The notes beneath the pieces are model-generated. The model searched no databases. It had not been told where the DNA came from and worked only from the letters and a program-made list of their open reading frames with translations. 64,000 bases of DNA. It comes from Leptolyngbya sp. FACHB-321. GTDB taxonomy: Bacteria > Cyanobacteriota > Cyanobacteriia > Leptolyngbyales > Leptolyngbyaceae. This document shows, piece after piece, positions 1 through 9,009 of the stretch (position 1 is the stretch's first letter; each line of letters begins with the position of its first letter). Where the stretch lies: NCBI RefSeq assembly GCF_014695975.1, contig NZ_JACJPI010000071.1:91169-155168 (forward strand), written 5' to 3'. A program made the position numbers and the translations under genes.

Positions 1-521
1 CTGTCTTCTAGATAGAACAAGCCACGACGCACTTTGCCATCAGCATCCAGCACGAAGTCGTTTGCGCCGACCTGATCTCGCTGCTTCAAAATGGGAGGTG
101 GATTGACTGGAGAACTATCGCTGCTGCTGCCAACCTTCTGAACACCAATCAGGTTCGGAGTTGTTTCAAAGAGCTTCGTCAAGGTCTGATTACCCGGCTC
201 TACAGGCAAGTCGCGGTACAAGTCAAGCCCGATCGCAGCTGGTTTCTGTTGCTTGATTGTTTGCAGTACATTAGCAAGTTCGGCATCCGTCAATGGCCAA
301 TGCCCTACCTTTTGTAAATCGGCTTCATTAGCTTCAATAATGACAATGCGAGGGTCAATCGCTTCCTGTGGGCGCATGAGAAAAAACTGATCCAGCACCG
401 GAAACTCTAGTGCTTGCAGCAAGCCCAACGATCGCAGACCCAAAACGGCGATCGTCACGCTCGGCACAGCGATGATGACACCGCGCCATTGCCAGACCTT
501 TTGTTTGAGCGCTTTCCACAT
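1..521 (-). CDS. CHASE2 domain protein (C-terminus outside window)
   Basis: This is the N-terminal 173 codons of a protein that runs off the left window edge; the ATG is at 521. A hydrophobic segment at about residues 14-34 is followed by features of the CHASE2 extracellular sensor family: LDQFFLMRP, IDPRIVIIEANEADL, GLDLYRDLPVEPG and, near the edge, LDADGKVRRGLFYL. CHASE2 domains sense unknown signals outside the membrane. They are fused to adenylate cyclase, kinase or other output domains, but the output domain here is not visible. The gene lies 95 bp downstream of a DUF928 gene on the same strand. I believe this pairing is common in cyanobacteria, so the two probably form one operon. Confidence 0.85.
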   Translation of the reverse strand, partial: MWKALKQKVWQWRGVIIAVPSVTIAVLGLRSLGLLQALEFPVLDQFFLMRPQEAIDPRIVIIEANEADLQKVGHWPLTDAELANVLQTIKQQKPAAIGLDLYRDLPVEPGNQTLTKLFETTPNLIGVQKVGSSSDSSPVNPPPILKQRDQVGANDFVLDADGKVRRGLFYLED

Positions 522-616
522 AGGGCAGTTCCGGGGCATTTGTGAATCTTGCGTTATTAGCTTTTAGCCTTTAGCCAATCCTATGGGCAGCAAGCTACAG
601 ACCCCACTGACCGCTA

Positions 617-1402
617 CTATGGCTTCATAGTGTTAGCAGTAATCAACGGTGCTGCTGCCACTGCATCTAACCCGACTGATTGCAGTACCTCGCGCCAGTC
701 TTGAAGAAGCCTTGTGTTTTGTGGGTATTGCTGCTGAAGATCTGCCAGGGTCGTCAGGGTTTCGTGCCAGATGCCCGCTTCTGCGTAAAGATTGGGGCGA
801 TTGCCTGGTAGCGTTTTCTGAAGAGCTTTTGTTAGTGTCACATCGGGAACTATGCGCTCGACCCACCCTTCAACAGTAGGGCTGCCACTCAAGCCAGCCG
901 TCGTATTGCAGACGGTTGTGATGTACCAGTGGTATTGCTTACCCACTTGCAGGCTTGGAGCATTATTTGGTAGGTCAAAGCGCACGACACCTGCTGTTGA
1001 GGGCAGTGCGAAGGTAGCTTCGTACACAACTTCAGTATCATCATCACTTAAGAGCAAAAAGACTGCTGTCCGTGCGAGCGACTGAGGCACGTAAACAAAA
1101 AAGCTGGGACGCTCGGCAACCGTCAAGCCTAACCGAGTACTAGGCTTGAGTGCCGTTAGTGCTGGCTTACTAGGCGGCTTGTTTGCTGTCACGCAAGAGC
1201 CACGGCTTGCTCCACCGGCTGTAGAAGTCGGTGCGCCACGCTTTGGTACTTTAAATTTAAGGCTAATTTTAGAGGGAGGCGCGATCGTCGCCTGGTTGGC
1301 TGCTGGTGTTGCTTGAGCAGATAGCCCAAACAGCGTTAGGCATGGCATAAGCAGCGTCAGGGAAAGGATGGTTTGATAGCGCGAACTCTTTTTGCAGGTC
1401 AT
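617..1402 (-). CDS. DUF928 family secreted protein
   Basis: This 261-residue protein has a clear signal peptide (TILSLTLLMPCLTLFGLSAQA), so it should be exported. A Pro/Ser/Thr-rich linker with PKRGAPTSTAGGASRG is followed by the DUF928 domain: LGLTVAERPSFFVYVP, FLLLSDDDTEVVYEATF, PNNAPSLQVGKQYHWY and a late TLADLQQQYPQN segment. DUF928 is a cyanobacterial family of unknown function. The ATG at 1402 has a good ribosome site, GAGGAACG. It sits directly upstream of the CHASE2 gene on the same strand, so the two products may work together at the cell envelope; that link is inferred from position only. Confidence 0.85.
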   Translation of the reverse strand: MTCKKSSRYQTILSLTLLMPCLTLFGLSAQATPAANQATIAPPSKISLKFKVPKRGAPTSTAGGASRGSCVTANKPPSKPALTALKPSTRLGLTVAERPSFFVYVPQSLARTAVFLLLSDDDTEVVYEATFALPSTAGVVRFDLPNNAPSLQVGKQYHWYITTVCNTTAGLSGSPTVEGWVERIVPDVTLTKALQKTLPGNRPNLYAEAGIWHETLTTLADLQQQYPQNTRLLQDWREVLQSVGLDAVAAAPLITANTMKP

Positions 1403-1591
1403 TGTGACCGTTCCTCAATACTTTCGGTAAGTGATTAATAAAACTAGCTGTGTTTGAATTCACCGTTCAGCGCAGGACTTTGAGACGTTTTCCGATAAAA
1501 CGTTCTGACAGCAGACTTTTGCATTTAAGAAAGTGGCACTGCTGACCAATACTCTAAAATTACCATTGCGCTGTAGAAAATCTCGCTAGAT

Positions 1592-3352
1592 CTATTGCAA
1601 GACTTCTTCGAGCTTGTGTTGGTTCCACAAGGTTTGATATAGCCCTGGTTGTCCGATCAAACCACTATGAGTACCAGACTGGACGATCGTGCCCTGCTCC
1701 ATCACAAAGATGCGATCGGCACTCGCTGCCGCCGACAACTGGTGTGAGATAAAGAGGACGGTTTTGCGATGGGTGCCTTCCGAGAGGTTTCGCAAAATCT
1801 GGGTAGCGGTCTGGTTATCCACACTAGAAAGGGCATCGTCCAGGATAAGAATCGGTGCATCGACTAGAAGTGCCCGTGCAAGTGCTGTTCGTTGGCGTTG
1901 ACCACCAGACAGGGTAATGCCGCGTTCGCCAACGATCGTCTCATACTGATGTGGAAAATTGAGAATTTCACTGTGAATTTGTGCCTGTTTAGCAGCTTCA
2001 ATCACCCTGGCTTCGTCTGCGCCCGGCTCACCATAGCGAATGTTGTTTTTAATTGTCGTGCTGAACAGAAAGCTGTCTTGAGGAACGTAGGCGATCGCGC
2101 CACGGAGATCTGCAAGGCGCACCTGGGTAATGTCGAAGCCGTCTAAAAACAGTTGACCGGGAGCAATATCTAGTAGCCGGGGCAGTGCATTCGCCAGCGT
2201 CGATTTGCCAGAACCGATCGATCCCACAATGGCAACGGTTTCCTGCGGTTGAATGGTAAAACTTACGGCTTGCAAGGCAGGTTTGCTGTTGCTACCATTT
2301 GCTGTTGGAAACGCAAACGTGAGATGGTCGGCAGTCAACTCGCCCCGAACCTGCGATCGTGACAGGGCGATCGCGTCGGGCTGATCGCGAATGCGGGGTT
2401 GCACCGTAAGAATGGCTTCGATGCGATCGACACTCACCTCGCCTCTTTGGTATGCCGTAATAGTAAAACCCAGTAAGGCTGCCGGAAACGCTAGTTGCCC
2501 CACATACAGCAAGAGTGCCACAAAGTCTCCGACGGTAATAGCACCTTCGTTGATGGCGCTGACTCCAAACCGCAACACGACCAGCAGCCCAACGCTTGCT
2601 AAACCGGGCAGCAGCGGCAGTAGCGTACTCCGCGTTAATGCAAGCGACAGATTTGCCTCCAAAAGCTCCTGGTTGCGACGCTGAAACGCCTCTCGCTCGT
2701 TTTCTTCCTGGGCGTAGATCTTCACCAGGGAAATGCCGCTCATGTCTTCTTGGATCAACTCGCTGAGGTCAGACAACTGCTCCTGCACGACAATCTGCTC
2801 GCTTCGAAGCCGTGTGCTAAAGACCTGCACCAAGATCAGCATGACGGGATAGACTGCCAGCGACAGCAACGTCACCTTGACGTTGATCCTTAGCATGGCA
2901 GGTAAGGTTAGCCCATAGGCAAACAGCGTGTTTGCCAGGCTCAGCACCGCAAACCCCAGCAGACGACGGATATTATCCACGTCACTCGTCGATCGATTAA
3001 TGAGATCACCCACCGTATTCGCTGCAAAGTAAGACGGTTCCAGCGTCAGCAAATGAGCAAACACTTTCTGTTTCAGATCAAACTCGACCTGGCGACCAAC
3101 TCCAAAGAGCAGCGTACGCGATGCCATGCGCACAATCCACATTACTGATGCCATGCCCAGCACCAGGACGACATAGTAGAAAACTTGACTGAAGCTAAAC
3201 GTAATCTGAAGTCGATCGATCGCATCCCGAATCAGTAATGGAATGCGAACGCCCAAAAGATTGACCACTAAAAGCGCTAAAACGCCTGAGCCTGCTGCTT
3301 TCCAATGGGGAAGAAGGTACTGCCCCAGTTTACGCAGTCGAGATTGAGCCAT
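1592..3352 (-). CDS. ABC transporter, fused permease and ATPase (MsbA/MdlB type)
   Basis: This 586-residue half-transporter is expected to act as a homodimeric exporter in the cytoplasmic membrane. The N-terminal half (about 20-310) has six hydrophobic segments of the type-1 ABC exporter fold. The C-terminal half is the ATPase, with Walker A GSIGSGKST near residue 375, Q-loop YVPQDSF, signature LSGGQRQR, Walker B ILILDDALSSVD and H-loop FISHQ. The family exports lipids, peptides or drugs; nothing here fixes the substrate. The ATG at 3352 lacks an obvious Shine-Dalgarno sequence. The gene follows the YdcF-like gene (upstream on the same strand, 51 bp apart), so they could be co-transcribed. 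Confidence 0.93.
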   Translation of the reverse strand: MAQSRLRKLGQYLLPHWKAAGSGVLALLVVNLLGVRIPLLIRDAIDRLQITFSFSQVFYYVVLVLGMASVMWIVRMASRTLLFGVGRQVEFDLKQKVFAHLLTLEPSYFAANTVGDLINRSTSDVDNIRRLLGFAVLSLANTLFAYGLTLPAMLRINVKVTLLSLAVYPVMLILVQVFSTRLRSEQIVVQEQLSDLSELIQEDMSGISLVKIYAQEENEREAFQRRNQELLEANLSLALTRSTLLPLLPGLASVGLLVVLRFGVSAINEGAITVGDFVALLLYVGQLAFPAALLGFTITAYQRGEVSVDRIEAILTVQPRIRDQPDAIALSRSQVRGELTADHLTFAFPTANGSNSKPALQAVSFTIQPQETVAIVGSIGSGKSTLANALPRLLDIAPGQLFLDGFDITQVRLADLRGAIAYVPQDSFLFSTTIKNNIRYGEPGADEARVIEAAKQAQIHSEILNFPHQYETIVGERGITLSGGQRQRTALARALLVDAPILILDDALSSVDNQTATQILRNLSEGTHRKTVLFISHQLSAAASADRIFVMEQGTIVQSGTHSGLIGQPGLYQTLWNQHKLEEVLQ

Positions 3353-3403
3353 GATTTGGTGTAGTACGAGATATCAATGCGTTGGATCGACGCAGAAGCT
3401 TTC

Positions 3404-4681
3404 TCATCCTAAACGAATCAGAGTGGCGATCGAGGTCAGAGCACGACGACTCGGTGACGGAAGCATAGCCGCAGGTGGCGCTAGCACTCGTGGCGATGCA
3501 CCGCCAAACCTGATCCAGCCACGCAGAAAATAGTAAATAGCATTGAGGTATTCTTCGATCGCCTGGCTGCTTAACCAGAGTGCATCCACATTAGGCAGCA
3601 CATCAGTTGCGAGAAGCTGACGCTCAATCAAGTCACGCCCCTGTACACGCCGCGCAAGGTGAGTACCAGGCGGTATCGTAAAAAAGTCAGTTGGGCGGAT
3701 GACAATAGTACTCTCGTTAAACACACGGACAAAGGTGAGTGCCGCCCGATTCATATTGAGCGCAGTGCCAACCAGCGTCAGTTGATTGCCAAAATTAACC
3801 CGTTGAGCCTCTGTAAGCAACCTGTATACGTTTTCAGCACTGCGACGTACACTGGTACCCTCGTGATCCAGACGAATATCTGCTTCCGGCACACCTAATG
3901 TCCGGGTTAGCAAAATCTGGACATCGCGTGCTTCCGAAATTTGCTCTCTCGATTCGCCTTCCTTTTGTGCGCGATCCGGGCGTGGTCCAGCACTGACGAC
4001 GATCAAAGGGCGTGTCCCTGCACGAGCTTCTTCCTGATACAGTTGAGCGGCATAAATGATGCGATCGCCATGCTCAGTCATTTGAATCGGTTGCGTAGAA
4101 ATGGCTTGAAACGCTTCAGGGCTGACAGGGCGTTCCACTCGGGGCGCATTTGCAGGTGTGGTGGCTGGCGGCGTGGGTACATTCCCTAGTCGTGGTCTAA
4201 GCTGTAGGCGCGTCGTATTCTGACCCAGCAACACAATGACTCGACGGGCATCGCCTGCAAGCGGTGGTTGTGCACCAATTAGCTCGATCGCCTCCATCTC
4301 TAGTTCTTGCGCCAGGTAATAAGCCACAAGCGGGAAACAGCCCAGCGCCAGCAAGATCAGCGCGGCAGTAATCACATTTTTGATGACCTTGCCGAGTTTA
4401 ACGCCAGACAGCAGGATCAAAACCAGTATTAGTCCCAGCCCTAACGGGCTAAACGGAAACGAAATAATCCGCCACAGCACTTCCAGGACGCCTGTATTTG
4501 GGGCAGGGGGTCCTCCAAAAAAAGATACCGCCAGGATAAGCAAAATCAGCAGCAGCACCAACATTCCTAAAAAGGCTTTGGGCAATGCTTTGAGCAGCAC
4601 AAACCAGGTGACTAGCCCAATCACAATCCACAGCAAAACCTGGGTAAGCAACAGAAAGACATCTGTAAGCAGTAAAACCAT
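3404..4681 (-). CDS. YdcF/ElyC-like (DUF218) membrane protein
   Basis: The protein is 425 residues from the ATG at 4681, which is preceded by TAGGAA; an in-frame TTG at 4735 is less likely. The first 150 residues hold four or five membrane segments. A DUF218 domain follows: RRVIVLLGQN, LIVVSAGPRPD, an acidic EARDVQILLTRTLGVP stretch, and a Ser/Asn segment RRSAENVYRLL. DUF218 proteins include E. coli ElyC and SanA, linked to envelope and polysaccharide metabolism. In most members I recall, a motif like HMPRA follows the last strand; here it reads NMNRA, so the usual histidine appears replaced. A tail segment SSQAIEEYLNAIYYFLRGWI is near the C-terminus. The precise reaction is unknown. Confidence 0.8.
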   Translation of the reverse strand: MVLLLTDVFLLLTQVLLWIVIGLVTWFVLLKALPKAFLGMLVLLLILLILAVSFFGGPPAPNTGVLEVLWRIISFPFSPLGLGLILVLILLSGVKLGKVIKNVITAALILLALGCFPLVAYYLAQELEMEAIELIGAQPPLAGDARRVIVLLGQNTTRLQLRPRLGNVPTPPATTPANAPRVERPVSPEAFQAISTQPIQMTEHGDRIIYAAQLYQEEARAGTRPLIVVSAGPRPDRAQKEGESREQISEARDVQILLTRTLGVPEADIRLDHEGTSVRRSAENVYRLLTEAQRVNFGNQLTLVGTALNMNRAALTFVRVFNESTIVIRPTDFFTIPPGTHLARRVQGRDLIERQLLATDVLPNVDALWLSSQAIEEYLNAIYYFLRGWIRFGGASPRVLAPPAAMLPSPSRRALTSIATLIRLG

Positions 4682-5276
4682 GCCGAGCGTTCCTACCTGC
4701 TTGCTACAACTGAATTTGCTTGATAACCATGCCAACGCGATCGCATACTCATATTGACTGCTGCCCAGACCCTTTTACAGACATCCTTTTACAGACACCA
4801 TGATGCAACCAAATTGTGAATTGGCAACAATTCATCGGCGATCGACTGTAAGGGTTGAATTGATCGCCAGCGTCAAGTAGCAAGCACAGCAACAATCTAC
4901 CTGAATCATACGCCGTTTTAGTACAAACGTTTTTTAGAAACAGCCGTTGATTCAGTACGTTTGCGTTAAGCCAATTCAGGCGATCGCACGTCGCTCCCGA
5001 ACGATTTAAGCATGGCAAACTAAGCTGATGTTGCTTGCTCAGTCAATGTTTTCGATTGGAGTCCGTTCAAGAGGTTCTAGCAGTGCCAGTAAGGCTTCAG
5101 TGATGCTTGCCTTGATTGTCTTTAACTCACCCTTTTTTGCTTTTGCTAACGGGATAGTGAGCTAGTCGTTGATCTAGTCTTAGCACTGATGCAACAAAGC
5201 AAAAAGGGCGCTGGATGCGCCCTTCAGTTATTTAACATATAGTTTTTGTGCAAACGCTTACAGCCAGCAAAGCGGC
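4682..5276. other. Intergenic stretch with a short orphan coding-like remnant
   Basis: No complete gene is seen in this 595-bp stretch. A terminator for the sugar transferase lies at 5201-5224. On the minus strand, 5160 down to 5043 reads as about 39 codons ending in TGA: LAKAKKGELKTIKASI followed by TEALLALLEPLERTPIENID. The composition is protein-like but there is no start codon after the upstream TAG, so this is either a gene remnant or chance. Confidence 0.4.
5201..5224 (-). terminator. Rho-independent terminator after sugar transferase gene
   Basis: Read on the minus strand, AAGGGCGC and GCGCCCTT form a perfect 8-bp stem with a 5-nt loop, followed by a T run. It begins about 50 bp downstream of the sugar transferase stop codon, so it should end that transcript. 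Confidence 0.85.
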
Positions 5277-5951
5277 TTAAAAAGCACCAACCTTAGCCAC
5301 AATGACGTAGACAGTCCGCACAATCAACGTCAAATCATAAAGCGGATGCCATTGCTCTTGATAGTGCAGATCAAGCTTAACAATGTCCTCGAAGTCTTTG
5401 ACCATCGATCGACCGTTGACCTGCCATTCTCCAGTCATACCGGGCTTGACGTTTAGCCGCTGCCAGTGGTGGCTGTCATACCGCGAAACCTCATCAGCCG
5501 TAGGTGGGCGCGTTCCAACCAAGCTCATTTCCCCCAGCAACACATTCCAAAATTGGGGAAACTCATCCAGGCTGCTACGACGCAGAAACCGACCAATTCT
5601 TGTCACGCGAGGATCATCCTGATTTTTAAAAATCAGCCCACTCGCTTCATTCTTTACCTGCGACTTTAGAGCATCCGCATTTTGCACCATCGAGCGAAAC
5701 TTGTAGATGCGAAATGTCTGCCCTAGTAGACCATAACGTTCTTGAGCATAAAAAATTGGACCAGGGCTATCTAGCTTGATAGCAAGCGCTAGTGGAATAA
5801 AGAGTATTGCTAGTAGTAGCAAGCCCACTAGACTACCCACTATATCGATAGCGCGCTTGAAGAGGGAGCGAGCCGATCGATGGGGTGTTTGGCTCTCTGT
5901 AAGAGTCGATAGCGATGGGTCAACCATTGCAGTAAAAAATATGGATTGCAT
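5277..5951 (-). CDS. Initiating sugar-phosphate transferase (undecaprenyl-phosphate glycosyl-1-P transferase)
   Basis: The protein has 224 residues. This bacterial sugar transferase family moves a sugar-1-phosphate from a nucleotide sugar to undecaprenyl phosphate, priming exopolysaccharide or O-antigen repeat units at the cytoplasmic membrane. It is the short form: one membrane helix (about 37-60) and the catalytic domain, without the four-helix CoA-binding-like N-terminus of WbaP or WcaJ. Visible motifs are DSPGPIFYAQERYG, FRIYKFRSM, RIGRFLRRSSLDEFPQFWNV, LLGEMSLVGTRPP and KPGMTGEWQVNGRS. An in-frame ATG eight codons downstream is an alternative start. It stands alone, with its own terminator, 34 kb from the main polysaccharide locus, which has no priming enzyme of its own; I infer it may serve that locus. 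Confidence 0.93.
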   Translation of the reverse strand: MQSIFFTAMVDPSLSTLTESQTPHRSARSLFKRAIDIVGSLVGLLLLAILFIPLALAIKLDSPGPIFYAQERYGLLGQTFRIYKFRSMVQNADALKSQVKNEASGLIFKNQDDPRVTRIGRFLRRSSLDEFPQFWNVLLGEMSLVGTRPPTADEVSRYDSHHWQRLNVKPGMTGEWQVNGRSMVKDFEDIVKLDLHYQEQWHPLYDLTLIVRTVYVIVAKVGAF

Positions 5952-6313
5952 AGTCGCTCCAGCTTTTAAGAATAAAACCGTATAAATACGTATAAAGCCT
6001 AGCTAAACTATAAGCCCTACTTCATAGCACCTGATTGTCTACGCTGATCTACTGACCTAATCTTTTCGGCAACTTCACAAACTAACTTTTTTATAAAGTT
6101 ATTGTAAATTTCGGTTAGAATCTCCGTTTAGAAAAGGCGTGCCCAGACCTGCTAAACCATTTTGGGTAGTGGTGCTTCTAACACAATGCGGCACCACCAC
6201 TTGCCTGAGACATGAGAATTCAAGCACAGGAAATTGGGAAGCATAGCGTTGTCTTACCGCTACGGCTGCACACTCGTTCAAGTACTTTAATCGACAGTCT
6301 TAAAACAATAGCC
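5952..6313. other. Intergenic stretch upstream of sugar transferase
   Basis: This 362-bp AT-rich stretch separates RdgB from the sugar transferase on the same strand. It should hold the transferase promoter and leader, but I cannot point to a specific -35/-10 pair. No coding or RNA feature was recognised. Confidence 0.4.
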
Positions 6314-6883
6314 TTACAACGATCGCAGTTGTGGCAGTAAGGCTTGGAGCGCTTTACCACGATGGCTTAGGGTTTGCTTTTGCTCGCGTGACATTTCGGC
6401 AAACGTGAGCCGTTGTTCGGCAACGTAAAAGATCGGATCATAGCCAAAGCCACCGCTACCACGTGGGGCGTGAAGAATACTGCCAGCGCAGATACCCTCC
6501 GCTTGCCGAACGATCGTGCCATCGGGTTGGGCGATTGCAATCACGCATACAAAGCGGGCTTCACGATTCAGCTCATTGCCTAGCTCACTCAGCAGTCGCT
6601 CAATGCGTTCTGCATCTGTCTTGCCATAACGGGCGGAATAAACACCGGGCGCACCATCCAGCGCATCCACTTCCAAGCCAGAATCATCCGCGATCGCCCA
6701 TTCTCCCGTCGTTAGCGCTACCTGAGAGGCTTTAAGGCAAGCATTCTCGGCAAATGTTTCTCCTGTCTCCTCAATCTCTATGGCTTCAGGCTTGAGCAGC
6801 AGCTCCCAATCTAATCCCGTTAGAAAAGCCTGCATTTCTTTTAGCTTACCTGGGTTTCCCGTAGCCACTACCAGCGCTGTCAT
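6314..6883 (-). CDS. rdgB: RdgB/HAM1 non-canonical purine NTP pyrophosphatase
   Basis: The protein has 189 residues, normal length for the family. It hydrolyses dITP, ITP and XTP to monophosphate and pyrophosphate, keeping deaminated purines out of DNA and RNA in the cytosol. Motifs: VVATGNPGKLKEM at the N-terminus, ETGETFAENACLKA, the metal-binding AIADDSGLEVDALDGAPG, YSARYGKTD, and the C-terminal GGFGYDPIF and LSHRGKAL boxes. The start is ATG at 6883. It lies 86 bp downstream of the SGNH hydrolase on the same strand; no functional link is evident. Confidence 0.96.
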   Translation of the reverse strand: MTALVVATGNPGKLKEMQAFLTGLDWELLLKPEAIEIEETGETFAENACLKASQVALTTGEWAIADDSGLEVDALDGAPGVYSARYGKTDAERIERLLSELGNELNREARFVCVIAIAQPDGTIVRQAEGICAGSILHAPRGSGGFGYDPIFYVAEQRLTFAEMSREQKQTLSHRGKALQALLPQLRSL

Positions 6884-6969
6884 GTGCGTCTAAATCCCAC
6901 GATCTCAATGCTCAACTTTATACCAGGCATCCGACAACAGTCACAAATGCTAACGGACATCGGTCTGCT

Positions 6970-7752
6970 CTAGACCAAGCACTCCAGGTTCGTTGTCGTT
7001 CCCCAGACATAATCAGTAAAGGGCTGCCAGTGCAGCACATCTTCTAATAAGGACTGATAGCCAGAGACATTTGGGTGTAGCCCGTCGTCACTTAGCTGCG
7101 ATCGATACCAGTCTGTACCCCGTTCTAACCACTGAGAAAAAACATCAAGGTAGGGAATCTGGTAATGCTGACAGGCTAAGCGTGTGACCTCTTTATAGCG
7201 AAACTGATCTGCATGGTTGTAATAGAAGCATTTCTGAAAGGGCATCTTGGCTTCATCAACAGGCACCATCCCGACAAAGAGAGTCGGGCATAACCGCTGT
7301 GCTTGCTCCAACAAGGCAATCATTTCAGCCTCGAACATTGCAAGATCTGTGAAATTCCGTCCTTGCGATCGCCCTAAACGAGCCGAATCATTCACACCAA
7401 CCGACAGAATCATCAAATCTGGTACACGATTGCGTAGCTCACCACGCTGGCGAAATTCGCTCTCTAAGCGCTGAGCAACTTGCTTCACCCCATCACCCCG
7501 AATGCCCAGGTTATAAAGCGCATAATCGGGACCACTCGACTGCATCCAATTCCGGCGCAGACGCTCAATCCACCCACCCCCAACCGGGTCGCCAAAGCCA
7601 TAAATCAGGCTATCTCCCAGTGCGACCACTTTTAGAGAGGTCACTGCTACAGCAGAGCGGGCATAGGTTGGCTGGTACATTGAAGTGAGCGTCACTGGTT
7701 CCATGAGATCCTGCTTTTGGTAAGCAACACGTTGAAAGGGGGTTTCTACCAT
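6970..7752 (-). CDS. SGNH/GDSL-type esterase or lipase
   Basis: This 260-residue protein has the SGNH hydrolase blocks: block I VVALGDSLIYGFGDP with the nucleophilic serine (about residue 48), block III SVGVNDSARLG, and block V DDGLHPNVSGYQ with the catalytic Asp and His. No signal peptide is apparent, so it is probably cytosolic. Substrates in this family range from lipids to acetylated sugars and cannot be fixed here. The ATG at 7752 is the longest option; an in-frame ATG about 16 codons downstream is possible. The neighbours (RdgB below, rpoZ diverging) do not suggest a role. Confidence 0.88.
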   Translation of the reverse strand: MVETPFQRVAYQKQDLMEPVTLTSMYQPTYARSAVAVTSLKVVALGDSLIYGFGDPVGGGWIERLRRNWMQSSGPDYALYNLGIRGDGVKQVAQRLESEFRQRGELRNRVPDLMILSVGVNDSARLGRSQGRNFTDLAMFEAEMIALLEQAQRLCPTLFVGMVPVDEAKMPFQKCFYYNHADQFRYKEVTRLACQHYQIPYLDVFSQWLERGTDWYRSQLSDDGLHPNVSGYQSLLEDVLHWQPFTDYVWGTTTNLECLV

Positions 7753-8020
7753 TCTGTTAAATGCTTTGCAAAGCTTAATACTGTCTAATCAGGCTTAATC
7801 ATTACTTTATATAGCGTTACCAATATAAACTGCCGTGTGACCAAGTACGAGCGATCGAGTGCAGTAGGCAGTATTACTGGTTGTTCAGTGCGTCTTTTCC
7901 GGAGCATCAGGGCATTGTCAAGGTCTAAGCAATTTAGGAAAACTGCAACAGAAGTCTGTAACTCTTGATAGACTGGGGGCTACAGTTCTCCTTTGTTATT
8001 CGCAATTACAGGCAACCTTT

Positions 8021-8248
8021 ATGCAGAAGCGTACCGCGTTCGATAGCACTCAGTTGATGCGTCGAGCTGATGAATTGATTTCAGCCGCATCCAATCGTTA
8101 TCGGATTACGGTTCAGGTCGCAAATCGGGCGAAGCGTCGTCGGTTTGAAGATTTTGACAGTGTGGATGATCCAACCATGAAGCCGGTCATGCGGGCAATC
8201 ATTGAAATGTCAGATGAGCTAACTCAGCCAGAAATCATTGGTGAGTAG
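8021..8248 (+). CDS. rpoZ: RNA polymerase omega subunit
   Basis: This 75-residue protein matches cyanobacterial omega subunits: [20 protein letters not shown], then [11 protein letters not shown] and [17 protein letters not shown]. Omega binds beta-prime, aids RNA polymerase assembly and in cyanobacteria influences which sigma factor the core recruits. The start is ATG at 8021. The next gene begins 44 bp downstream on the same strand, so they may share a transcript. Confidence 0.95.
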   Translation: MQKRTAFDSTQLMRRADELISAASNRYRITVQVANRAKRRRFEDFDSVDDPTMKPVMRAIIEMSDELTQPEIIGE

Positions 8249-8292
8249 GTTGCTCAATTAGCTGACTCTCTGCAATTGGATGGGCGATCGTA

Positions 8293-8844
8293 ATGCCAAA
8301 GAAAAAGACAGCACTTCGACTGACTGTAAAAACCCTGATCACTTTTATGAGCGGGTGGTTTTTTCTAACGACTCTGGCAATCGTTTGCCCTGAGCCGTTC
8401 GGTCCGTTGCCTGCGATCGCCCAACGAGTGCGCCCAGAAACAGCATGGCAATCTGTCTACGAACGGTTGCCTGACTTTCCCAAAGAAAACCAGTATGTAA
8501 ATAAAGAAACTGGTAAAGTTGAGACAGACAATACCCTGGTCGGTCGCTTCATCCGCTATCACCTCTACGTTGCAGGGCGATCGCCGTCCTATCGTTTTGA
8601 CTGGAAGCTGACACTGGCAGATTACTTGGGCTTGGGCTTGGATGGAGGGTTTGATGAAACTAGCTATCCTAGCCGCGCCACGTTGCGAACCAGTCCAGCC
8701 GAAGGTGACCGAGCAGCAATTAATCGTCTGAATCGCTCACAGCGCGAAGCATTGGTACAAGCGTTGGTAGATACCTTTGTACCCCAGTCCACCCGTTCCT
8801 CCAAGCCAAAACCTGCGCCCGCTTCACCACAACTTCCGAAGTAG
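8293..8844 (+). CDS. Conserved cyanobacterial secreted or anchored protein, function unknown
   Basis: The protein has 183 residues. A basic N-terminus (MPKKKTALRLTVKT) and a hydrophobic stretch to about residue 40 (LAIVCPEPFGPLPAIAQ) form a signal peptide or signal anchor, so the rest is likely periplasmic or lumenal. The body contains ETAWQSVYERLPDFPKENQY, NTLVGRFIRYHLYVAGRSP, FDWKLTLADYLGLG, and ends in a Pro/Lys-rich tail. I do not recognise a named domain. It directly follows rpoZ. Confidence 0.8.
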   Translation: MPKKKTALRLTVKTLITFMSGWFFLTTLAIVCPEPFGPLPAIAQRVRPETAWQSVYERLPDFPKENQYVNKETGKVETDNTLVGRFIRYHLYVAGRSPSYRFDWKLTLADYLGLGLDGGFDETSYPSRATLRTSPAEGDRAAINRLNRSQREALVQALVDTFVPQSTRSSKPKPAPASPQLPK

Positions 8845-9009
8845 GAACTTTCGCAGTAGAACCCTAGGTAAGACCGCTAGAACCAACGTCAGCAGCACGT
8901 TTTTTTGTTGATTGACTGCTGTAGACCCGATTGCCCATGGCATTACTGGCGATCGTATGTTTATCGCTGTCACTAATCCCTAAAGACTTACAACGCCTCT
9001 TGCCTGCGT

